Origin: Tomocerus qinae
Taxonomy: Eukaryota; Arthropoda; Collembola; Entomobryomorpha; Tomoceridae
Length of the DNA: 64,000 nucleotides
NCBI GenBank assembly: GCA_020055645.1
Contig: CM034547.1
Location: forward strand, 42,945,909-43,009,908
Direction: 5' to 3'
The translations under genes and the position numbers were made by a program. Of this stretch, positions 50,401-59,979 are shown in pieces. Position 1 is the first letter of the stretch. Each line of letters starts with the position of its first letter. Below the pieces are notes generated by a model. That model was not told the DNA's origin. It saw only the letters and a list, made by a program, of their open reading frames with translations, and made no database searches.

Positions 50401-53400
50401 AACGTATTTATGTAACACGTAACATGTAGTACGTAGCAAAAGCGTTTGATTCTGATCTGTTCGAGATCGACCAAGTCACGTTTTATGCAAGCGTTTACTG
50501 CAAGCCTGAAAAATCTTATGCTTTGGGTTCTTTGTGACTTTGTCGATTTACGATCTGGTCTGGTTTGGATTTTGATTGGGTTAATAACATCTATGATTTG
50601 GTCTGAGAACGGATTGGTTGGTGTACATAACAATTATAAGAGATCTCCACGAATTCTCACAACAACTACACTGTATGTAATTACTAGAACTATTCTGAAT
50701 TTCTTTATTCTGGTTTACTGTATTTGTATTTGTATGTAATGTACGTATGTAATGTATTGTCTTTATTTTGAATTTTGAACTAATTAATGTATGTATTGAG
50801 GTTGGCTGCCATTTGAGTGATTTTTCTTGTAGCATTTCCCTTCACAGCGATTCGGACTGGTTACCCCACACAGCTTCTAGCGTCTCAGTACGGGTAAGTG
50901 TACACCTTGCTAATGCTTTTGCTGTGGGGTTTCACTAATTTATTCTCAAATCGACAGTAAAATCAATTTTTTGAAAGAATTTCTGACTCTAGAGAAAATT
51001 CACATTTACATGATTTCCATTTCCGAAAGAAATTCATTATTTGACAAAGATTTCATGAATTGACTTACACTCTCTGTGGTTTCTTATACAAATGAAATGT
51101 AAAAAAGTATAAATGATCAATATACGACAATTGTGTAGAATTTTTTGAGTCTTTATTCAATCTTTTCTTTCGATCAGCGAAATGTTCAAGTTGAATTGAA
51201 AAGTAAATCAAAGTCTATTCTCCATGAAAGCCTTATCTCATTCTAAGAAAATAATGAACTAAAACGAAAGTATTAAACAAACACGCTGAAGTGAAAGAAA
51301 ATCAATTTCAATCTAGATGAATCTGTCTGGCAGAATAAAAGGATATAAAAATATAAACTTAACACACTATCTACTGATCTGTGTAAAGTATTGAAATAAC
51401 TTCTCTGTCTGTTTACAATTACTTACAATAAATACACCTAACTAAAAAGCAAAGCAAGATTGAACAAAATGTCCACAGCCATTGAGACGTACGTACGATG
51501 AAAAACGATCCAATTAAGCATATCCAATGAACTCACAACAACTGAAATAAAGACAAGCCTTAGCTGGCATGGCACGGCACTTAGCTGTAGTTTTTGAAGA
51601 GTTCTCTTGAATGACTTGGGTTTTTGGCACGCAGTTTTTGGTTGTTTTGTGATGTCATGTCAAAGTGGTGGGCTGGCTACATTTTTGTATTGGTATTGAG
51701 TTGAATTGACTTTCTATTGTACGTATTATTTATTTTTTACTGTCGTGTCAACCTTAAGAGTCATCTGGCTGGACTGATCTTGGGTGTAAGTCAGAGGTGG
51801 GCAAATATTTTTTCGGCCCGGCCCGGCCCGGCCTGCCGCCATTTTTTTTTGAACACTCATCGGCCCGGCCTGGGCCGAATATGTACATTCAAAAATTTTA
51901 AAAATTTCGGCCGGCCTGCGGCCGGCATATAGCAAAAAAATTTCTGAGCGGCCGGCCTTCGGCCGGCCTGATACTATGTATACAACAGCGCGGCCGGCCT
52001 CCGGCCGGCCTACAAGTACTTTTTAAAAATTTCGGCCGGCCTTCGGCCGGCCTATACGTTGTTAATGTCAGGCCGCGCGATTTCGGCCCGGCCCGGCCCG
52101 GCCTGAGATTCATTTTATACAGTTTATGCTGATTACGATAAGTAATTATAATAACAATTGAACATGCCAGTTAAAAAAGTCACGTGATTAGATATGCATT
52201 AGTCACGTGAGTATATATTATGTATACTAACCACGTGAGTATATATTATGTATACTAACCACGTGAGTATATATTATGTATACTAACCACGTGAGTATAC
52301 ATTATGTATACTAACCACGTGAGTATACATTATGTATACTAATCACGTGAGTATATATTATGTATACTAATCACGTGAGTATATATTATGTATACTAACC
52401 ACGTGAGTATACATATATATATACTAACCACGTGAGTATATATATATACTAACCACGTGAGTATATATATACTATAACCACGTGAGTATATATATACTAA
52501 CCACGTGAGTATATATATACTAACCACGTGAGTATATATATACTAACCACGTGAGTATATATATATACTAACCACGTGAGTATATATATATACTAACCAC
52601 GTGAGTATACAGAGATGTGCAAAAGTAACTAGGCCATAGGGCTTATGCATAGCAGTGTCCAAAAATACAATCCAAGGTGTGTTAGTATTGCCATGGTTCC
52701 CGGTATCCCAAACTGGAGTTAGATTGGTTACTAACACAGTATAAATCTCCTAGTTACTTTTGCCCATCTCCGTATATATATACTAACCACGTGAGCATAT
52801 ATACTAACCACGTGAGTATATATACTAACCACGTGCGTATATACTAACCACGTGCGTATATATATACTAACCACGTGCGTATATATATACTAATCACGAG
52901 AGTATATATATACTAACCACGTGAGTATATATTATGTATACTAATCACGTTAGTATATACATACTAATCACGTGAGTATATATATACTAATCACATGAGT
53001 ATATATATACTAATCACGTGAGCATATATATACTAATCACATGAGTATATATATACTAATCACGTGAGTATATATATACTAATCACATGAGCAGCATTGA
53101 TAAAGCGGCCGGCCTGGTAATATTTCGATAAAATCGGCCGGCCTTCGGCCGGCCTGGTACCATTAACATTAAAATACGGCCGGCCTTCGGCCGGCCTGTT
53201 ATCAAGTACATCAAATACCGGCCGGCCTTCGGCCGGCCTGTTATCAAGTGCATTAGATACCGGCCGGCCTTCGGCCGGCCTGGATAGGAATATTAAAAAT
53301 TTCGGCCGGCCTTCGGCCGGCCTTTTGTCGAAAAATGTGCAGGCCGGCTGTTTCGGCCCGGCCCGGCCCGGCCTGCGGGCCGGGCCGCGCCCACCTCTGG

Positions 53401-54459
53401 TGTAAGTACTAATGTACATAATTTTCTGGTCTGCCTCTGACTCGCTGCTGGCTGACTGGTCTGTTTTTATGGAATTGACGTTTTTTCGTTGTAATTCACT
53501 GTGACTTTTAACTGATGTTTCTGCACTTTACTTTTGACTTGATCATTTTCCATGTGTAGGTTTGTCATTTGTTAATGTTATTTTATCGAATTGTCTTTTG
53601 AATTGAGCGTTAAGCGTGTGATGGTTTTCGTTTCGCTTCGGAATTTTTAATTATCTTGTAATTACCTAATTGTTGATTTAATTCTACTTTATGATTGTTC
53701 TTTAAGACTCAATTAATTCAACACTTACAATACAAACACATTTCGACAAGACTTGATGTAATTTTATGTCATTCACCTTTAACAATGATAGCCAGCGAAA
53801 TAAACGCTGGTTATTTTAGAAGACTTATCGTTGATAAACGTTTTAGACCGTTTCCTCTATGTTATTGGTTATATTATGTGAAAGAAATATTTAATGGAAC
53901 CTCAAATTTCTATGAAAAAAATTTCCCTCTCAAAAAATAATGATTTTCATGGATCCGAAAACTGTTTAATATACTTAGGTTACCGGGAAGTTACGTGTAT
54001 CAGCCAGCGGCGTATGGAGGAGCTCCTCTTTTATCTCTACCGACAGCAGCAACTTCACCAGCCTTAGCAGCAGCAATAGCGGCTCAAGCCTCTCAATTTT
54101 ACGATTCTTATCAGCCTGCTAATTTGGCGTCCTCAGGAGTAGCACCTGGAAGTGCGGCAGCTGCTGCCTATCCGACTGCGGCTCATTTTGCCGCCCAGGC
54201 GGCTTTTGCAGCGGCGGATCCGTACACATCTAGCTATTTGGCAGCGACCAGTGCAGGGGCCAATCACAATGCAGCAAATGCGGCTGCTGCTCAACATCAC
54301 GCAGCCGCTGCGGCTTATGCAGCTTATATCCCTCAAATGGCGGCGGGAACAATGAATTCTGGAAGCGCTTCCGTGGCTGCAGCCGCTGCGGCGGCTGCCA
54401 ACGCTGGAATTTCTCTTACGCCTTACGCTGCTGTTGCTCAAGACTCTCGAATGCAATGA
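41444..54459 (+). CDS. RBM24/RBM38/SUP-12-type single-RRM splicing and mRNA-stability factor
   Basis: RNA-binding protein orthologous in type to vertebrate RBM24 and RBM38 and worm SUP-12, which regulate muscle splicing and mRNA stability through GU-rich sites. Six exons join in frame: 41444-41543, 42881-43107, 44437-44566, 46678-46749, 50833-50893, 53979-54459 (356 residues). Residues 1-58 are Ser/Thr-rich. The RRM spans about 61-140 with [19 protein letters not shown] (RNP2 LFVGGL, 66-71), [20 protein letters not shown] (RNP1 103-110), [19 protein letters not shown] and LGAKPR, near-identical to the vertebrate proteins. A Pro/Tyr/Gln segment and a long Ala-rich C-terminus follow. It ends in SRMQ, like the DRMQ end of RBM38. 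Introns are far larger than in neighbouring genes, and the last holds a 1.6-kb transposon. An alternative first exon may lie at 36.65-37.0 kb. Confidence 0.93.
43108..44436 (+). other. intron 2 of the RBM24/38-like gene
   Basis: Interrupts the RRM directly after the RNP1 phenylalanine (GYGF/V). Donor GTAAGT, acceptor CTCTCCAG. A 112-codon ORF inside (43383-43721) has no protein-like features and is treated as chance. Confidence 0.85.
44567..50832 (+). other. introns 3 and 4 of the RBM24/38-like gene around the small exon 46678-46749
   Basis: About 6.2 kb of AT-rich intronic DNA carrying one 72-bp exon ([14 protein letters not shown]...). All small ORFs inside lack protein features. A TA-rich palindromic low-complexity tract lies at about 45668-45735 and a CT-rich tract at about 47245-47268. 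No other structure is seen. Confidence 0.7.
45668..45735. repeat. (TA)-rich low-complexity tract
   Basis: Almost pure A/T with repeated TATACTATAT and ATATATTATA motifs. Likely simple-sequence expansion within intron 3. Confidence 0.7.
51908..52053. repeat. left array of GGCCGGCC-N3-GGCCGGCC hairpins
   Basis: Four imperfect palindromes of the form CGGCCGGCCTTCGGCCGGCC start at 51908, 51949, 51991 and 52033, a pitch of 41, 42 and 42 bp. Spacers of about 21 bp differ between copies. Two CGGCCCGGCCCGGCCCGGCC blocks (about 51814 and 52084) bracket the array. Confidence 0.9.
52204..52603. repeat. first CACGTG minisatellite array
   Basis: CACGTG palindromes start at 52204, 52232, 52260, 52288, 52316, 52344, 52372 and 52400, exactly 28 bp apart, then continue at 23-29 bp spacing to 52598. 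The unit reads CACGTGAGTATATATT plus ATGTATACTAAC. Later units lose the ATTATG part, which explains the shorter pitch. Each unit contains TACTAAC (or TACTAAT) before and GTGAGT within the palindrome. Confidence 0.9.
52610..52772. mobile_element. nested hAT-type MITE
   Basis: 163 bp interrupting the CACGTG array. The left end is CAGAGATGTGCAAAAGTAAC and the right end, reverse-complemented, is CGGAGATGGGCAAAAGTAAC; the 24-bp ends differ at two positions. The CAGAGATGGGCAAAAGTAA type of end is common among hAT MITEs. The flanks are the array itself (GTATA on both sides), so an 8-bp duplication cannot be defined cleanly. Confidence 0.8.
52773..53094. repeat. second CACGTG minisatellite array
   Basis: Continuation of the same array to the right of the nested MITE, with units of about 19-28 bp. 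Copies are more varied: CACGTGCG, CACGAGAG, CACGTTAG and CACATGAG forms occur alongside CACGTGAG, and TACTAAT replaces TACTAAC toward the right. Confidence 0.88.
53105..53325. repeat. right array of GGCCGGCC-TTC-GGCCGGCC hairpins
   Basis: Begins with a half unit at about 53106, then five complete palindromes starting at 53135, 53177, 53219, 53261 and 53303, exactly 42 bp apart. A CGGCCCGGCCCGGCCCGGCC block follows at about 53354 before the terminus. Confidence 0.92.
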
Positions 54460-56427
54460 GAAATTAATGAAAATTACACTACGCACGTTATTTAAGAACT
54501 TCAGGGATTCTTGTTCGTGTAGTATGTATTGAATTAAACCAAATCCCCTACCAAAAGTAGGTAAACAGTGTTAACCATTAATTTAAAAGTTACTGCAAAT
54601 CTATCCAAGAAAATGTAAACAAAATACCTTTACATAAAAACTGTTCACATTTTGAGTATGCTGAAACACCATAATGGTCAGAAAATAACTATCTTTTAGA
54701 AGATAATGATGTACTCATCAACAATTAATCAGTAATTTTCCATTAGTATTATGTATTTCATATGTTATGAGTCCAGTCTACCATTTATACAATTAGGTAT
54801 CCACGACACAAAACTTTTGAACACAGTACCAATCAGTGCCTTCTGCGGTATGAAATGGAATGAAAGTCAATTCTCCTAATTTTATTACGTTAACTTAATT
54901 CATTTTCATAATTTTTCAAAATATACCACTGCAATCCATGTATCCGTAGGTTTTTACTTGTTTTGACCTTTACAAATAGTGCAGGTAGAGTTATTTGGTA
55001 TTGAATTAATATAATGCAGCAGGTTACGTGCAAAAATAGTTCAAGTATGAAATACCAAACTGTGTATGTATATAAAACCAAAGAATTCAATATCTGGTGA
55101 ATGAATTTGTATGTCAGATGTCATGTATTATAAACTATAGTTGCATATTGAACACATGTCATGGAGTCTGGATAGTGTAATTAACTAAGTATATACTACT
55201 TAAATATTTTAGATGTAGAAGTACTACGAGGCAATTTGTCATTATTCATGTAAAATTGTTCCTTATCCATGATTCATAACCCTACTATATGCGAATTCAA
55301 TCGATGTTTATCAAACGATGAGCTTTGGTGCCAAAAACCGTTGTTTCTCAATCTAGCTGCAAATGTGTAGTATAGATAGATAGATTATGGTTATTTTACT
55401 GTATAAGAGAATAGATCATGAAAATAATCCTAGTATTACTGTCATCAAAATCCTAAAGAGCGTGACATGACATACCTATACTTATCATACAGTAATCGTG
55501 TTCTAAATTGTTGACTAAATTTAAAATTGATGTTATTGTTATTGTAAGGAGAGGAGAGTCAGGAATGTTAATGTTCTGATGGAAAAGTTTACCATTTCAA
55601 GTTTCAGTGGACAAAAATAAAGACTTTTTTAAATGAAGACTCAAAACAGAACCAACTATATCTATTTACACAGTCTTTTATTTGTTTTTGCTAACATCGA
55701 ACCAAAGGAAGAGGGCAAAGGAAGAAACTATTACAATTTTTTTAATTCATATCTTTAATTATCTCGTATTCACATTTACGCAAATGCCAAAAAGTTCAAC
55801 TATATAGACCATGCAAGAATTGCTTTAGCCACAACAAGGCAGTAGCATCAGCTAAAATGGTGTTCATGAACATAATTGGCATTGATGAGTAATGTTACAA
55901 AATTATCAGAGTGCTAAACCAAATGAAGTACTTTTTTATTACTCATTGTTTCTGTTTTACAGCTCCCGACATTCGTATTACTAAAATGAACTTTAAACCA
56001 GCTAGCTGCAGCTGCAACTGTGTTAATCATACTATTGACTTCCTTAACAAGCAAATAATGTATCTAAAATGCAATGATGTCATTGAGATGGAATTTTTTG
56101 AAATGCGTATTGCACACACTTTACTATTACATTACATTGCAAAAGTAGCATAAATGATGACCTCCCTATTTCAGTCTTCCTAAATATATATTATTACAAA
56201 ATATTGATTCTACTAATACATGGTCTGGAAAACTTCCAGAACAACTTCCGTATTCCGTTTATACATTTGATTGAAATATAACCATTTCAGTAACATCATC
56301 TGATGATACTACATTACACATACACAAGAAAAGACACGTGCTTCAGGTGTAATATAAAAATTATGCCCTTGTAAACAAAATAAATTACCATAATCAATTC
56401 TACATAATCAAAAAGGCCGAAATCATT
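54460..56427. other. 3' UTR of the RBM24/38-like gene and intergenic DNA
   Basis: AT-rich. AATAAA at 55616-55621 is a plausible polyadenylation signal for a 1.2-kb 3' UTR. An 80-codon ORF at 55911-56153 has several cysteines but no family motif and is not called. Confidence 0.45.
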
Positions 56428-58535
56428 ATGAACCAGATTTGTAGAGTTGTTTTTCTGCTCCTTACACTTATTTTTTGTGTATCGTCATTTAAAGTCCGAA
56501 AAATCCCTTTACAAACTTTGGATCTAGAAACTGTAAGTGAAAATGTTAAGATTTGGCAACATGACGGATTTGACCACATGAGTGCTTTACAAATAAATGA
56601 AAAGTTGAATATAAAGGTACTCAATTAACCTTTTTTGTAATTTCAATATACTACTTACTACACACATACTTTAGAGAGTGAACATGAATTATTACGGAAC
56701 CCTTTGAGTTGTAATTATAATATTTTTTATAATATATTGGCTCAATACTAAAACCCTAATTTTTGAGTACAATGTTTCAGATAACTGCGTAAAATATAGT
56801 TGTGCAAATTAAATACAAGTAATTGACGATTTCCTTTTATAAGATTTTTTGAAATGTACATTTGCTGCAGGTTAGTGTGACATCTAAATTACTTATGGCA
56901 CAAGGAGATGCTCCTGCTCATTTACAAACGATACTGAAAAATTATGAACATACTTTTCTTACCATTAAATTTTCAACGATAATTGGCAAAACGAAATCTG
57001 GCGAAGTCGGGTCAAAAACGCTACCACCAACTTCGTTGGTGGCAACAGAAATACAAATACCTGAGGGAAAGCAGAATTCAACAGAAAATATACACGGTCA
57101 CAACCAGAAAGAAACACTTCCTCTTTCAACACTTGTCCAAACACCAGCACCAAAAGATACAAAAGAAGATCATCCTGTTTCACCAAATATTTCTTCCCTC
57201 GAGGCTAAGGAATTAGAGAAAGCCAGGAAAGAAACGATTGAAAAAATTAGAAATAAAAGAAATATCGATATTAGTAGCCAAGAATTATTACAAATTCACA
57301 AAATCATAAAATTGGCCAAACAGACCGCTGATGACAGCCTTGGAAATAAAACTTTGGATAAAAATGAAAATTTCAGCAGTAAGGCTGATCTAAAATCAAA
57401 TGAATTCACCGAAAGGTCTGTTATAATTACCTCCAAAGAAATTCCATCAACTGTTGTAAAAGATAAAACGAAAGAGGATTTAAAAGATTCTTCTGTTGAT
57501 TTCAAACTGAATTATAAAACTTGGAGAGCATCTTTTGACAAAAATTATCGTCCTCCTGGATTTTATCTCTTGGTTGGTAGCCCAACTTTTTTCCGATTTT
57601 TCATTTACAATTTTTATGGACTAGCAAACCATACACCACAAACAGCCGGTAAATGGCCATGAATTATTACAGGTTGACGATCAAGTAATATTTGATAATT
57701 GGTTCGGAGTTTGGGATCGTCCAAATGTATTGGGGAAAGTAACTCTATTTTCAACTAAACGAACCTGGAATGACACTGAAATACAGTTCCAGTGGGACGA
57801 GCCTCCTAAACGTGACCTTAAAGTATTTAGTTTTATTCTGGGTATAGAGTTAGGATTATTAGATATTTGCGTACTTTTATATTTTACTTTTTTTAGATCA
57901 GTTTTGAATGGGATCCCATGGAAAAGGATTCCTACGTCTTAATGGACAATATAGAAATGTTCACTTTTGGAGTTCAACAGGAAGCCCCTGTCGTAAATCC
58001 TAATGGAAATGGAAACGGTTATGTGAACGGGAACATGCAATCCAGCAATAACAATTTAACGGTTTACATTGTTGTAAAACCGGCTCCAGCTTCTCAATCT
58101 CATGAAGAATCTTTCGTGGTGACAGGTCGCAGTCGTATTGATGCTAAAGGAGACACCTTTGGCGAAAAAAGTTTGCACTCAAGCAAAATGATGGATTTAG
58201 GAGTCGAATTTACAACAGAATCCCACAAGGACAAGAAATTAGCCGATGATCTTATTGAACTTATTAAAACAGTTCAACACAATGTGTCAAAAGAGAATGA
58301 GGAAAAACTGACACCAAAAGCCATTACTACTACAACTCCGCAACCTGGTAGTAGCACGAGTACTCGCAAGCCAAGAGAAAAAACTTCCAAAAGTTTTAAA
58401 GACGATAAAACAGGATTGATCGTTTTGATCGTATTTATTATCATGGCCACACTTATTTTAATAGCATTACTGCACAGAAAAATCAAAGAAGACAGGAATC
58501 CAAACAGAAGTCCGGACAGGAATAGTTGTTGTTAG
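56428..58535 (+). CDS. type I membrane protein of unknown family
   Basis: Four exons join in frame: 56428-56616, 56871-57572, 57625-57822, 57897-58535 (575 residues). The first 20 residues form a signal peptide (VVFLLLTLIFCVSS). A polar Lys/Glu/Ser/Thr-rich region with likely coiled-coil character (EAKELEKARKETIEKIRNK) follows. A more structured segment then spans exons 2-4: NYKTWRASFDKNYRPPGFYL, DQVIFDNWFGVWDRPNVLGK, then DTEIQFQWDEPPKRDLK and SFEWDPMEKDSYVLMDNIEM. After an NGNGNGYVNGN linker and a Ser/Thr-rich stalk comes one transmembrane helix (GLIVLIVFIIMATLILIALL) and a short basic tail ending in CC, possibly lipidated. I do not recognise the extracellular fold. The 52-bp intron at 57573 uses a weak GTTGGT donor but is needed to keep the frame. 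Confidence 0.7.
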
Positions 58536-59979
58536 ATTTAGAGAGTGTGTTCTGTATTTAGCAAAAGATTTCCTAATTTTGATAAATTAAATTTGATAAA
58601 ATTACTGTATTGAAAATATTTTGGATTTCCGCCTTCTACCGTGAAATGAATATCCACTTTAGCCATCGCAGTTGCTTAATGGGAACTTGGAGTTGGCTAG
58701 AGTAAATTCAAAAAAAGTGCATGCACATAAACAATCCATGATACTCTCTTGCTTTAAAGTAAATACATGCATTTTATGTTCAGTTCTTTTTCTTAAATCC
58801 GTTTCATTAATTCATACATTGCATACAACATAAATTATTGCTAACATGTATAATATAACATGGAAATCAGCGATAAAACGGTTGTTATTTTCCAGGGTTT
58901 TTTCGTGAAATTTCAGAGATAACCTTTATAGAATAGAATATATTTATTATATGATATATGAAACGTGCACGGCCTTTTTGGAGTCGAGTCGTGGAAGAGA
59001 GCAGAAATACGTGTAGATTGACTATATTGTAAACTTGAGCTATGAGCTGCTTCAGTCAAGTCAATCTTGGACGGAATTTACAATCAAACAGCGGAAGGCT
59101 CTCTGATGAATATTGGAATATTTTTACTATTTTATGACTGATTTGGATAACACTGGAACTTGCAAATACGATTGCCAAATCACAAAAATCACATTTTTCA
59201 TTATAAACAAAAAGGAGCCTAAGCTAAGGTACCCTTTTCTATCTGTGTTTGCTCTAAACATTTTAATTCATTAGACTAGCAACTTTCATTATAATTTATT
59301 ATGCATTGTAATTTAAAACGGATTCACAACACAACAAATCGCAATTTTATTTATTCCCCAAATCCCTATCGCTTATTATCTTGGATGAGCCCAGAACGAT
59401 GCACATTTTAAAATAACAGCTGCTACTTGATCCTTTTGATTCGGTTGTGTTAAATAAAATGTGGTGCTACCACTCCGGAGTAAATTCACGTTCAACGTTG
59501 ATTGATCATGGAAGGTTAACTTTACCTAAAAATAATATTTCAAAATTCATTTAATAATACATATTTTATAGGCAAACGGGAAAATAAAACCAATCGATAC
59601 ATAATCTCTGACAAAATGCAGGTTCCTGAATGGCAACAGTTCTATGAAAACGGTATCACATTTACATTTAATTGCCCTTTTAAAAAATAAATTGTCCTTT
59701 TAAGTTCCTTTATCTCTCATGATCTCTCTATATAGAGATTCATAGAAATCATCATTGTATATATTATGCCATTTTCTAGTACTTTACTCACCTTACAGGC
59801 ACCCATTATAATTATAACCCGTCAGGAAAGATTTACAGTTTATATACATTTTCATTTTTGAATATTTTAGGTGGATAAAAAATAATTTACTATATTTATC
59901 TTCAACAAACAGAAAATTAAGTTTTCAACTCAAAGAACATCGCTAAGTGAGGGAAGAGTAACTAATCCTGTACAGAAAA
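58536..59979. other. intergenic before the zinc-finger gene
   Basis: AT-rich, 1.4 kb, no ORF of note on either strand and no recognised repeat or RNA gene. Its right end must contain the promoter and 5' UTR of the gene starting at 59980. Confidence 0.4.

Larger units (their letters stand above)
51792..53399. mobile_element. hAT-type non-autonomous element packed with palindrome arrays
   Basis: A 1,608-bp insertion in the last intron of the RBM24/38-like gene. It starts CAGAGGTGGGC and ends GCCCACCTCTG, an exact 11-bp terminal inverted repeat of hAT type. The 8-bp duplication GTGTAAGT flanks it at 51784-51791 and 53400-53407 without mismatch, which fixes both ends. There is no transposase. 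Internal layout is symmetrical: GGCCGGCC hairpin array, AT-rich CACGTG array with a nested 163-bp MITE, then a second GGCCGGCC array. The perfect duplication suggests a fairly recent insertion. Confidence 0.92.

Noticed and set aside
51726-52113. Minus-strand ORFs rich in repeated RPAEGRP
   Set aside because: They are direct translations of the GGCCGGCC palindrome array inside the transposon, not a protein. The same applies to the ORF at 53060-53419.
52339-52737. Minus-strand ORFs with repeated [13 protein letters not shown]
   Set aside because: Translation of the CACGTG minisatellite; the apparent membrane-like repeats are an artefact of TATA-rich units.
54133-54486. 117-codon minus-strand ORF opposite the last RBM24/38-like exon
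   Set aside because: Antisense shadow of the Ala-rich coding region; GC-rich alanine codons read as Arg/Ser/Cys on the other strand.
57573-57662. Reading exon 2 of the type I membrane protein straight on to the stop at 57662
   Set aside because: That would discard the strongly protein-like DQVIFDNWFGVWDRPN frame. A 52-bp intron restores one continuous frame through to the membrane helix.
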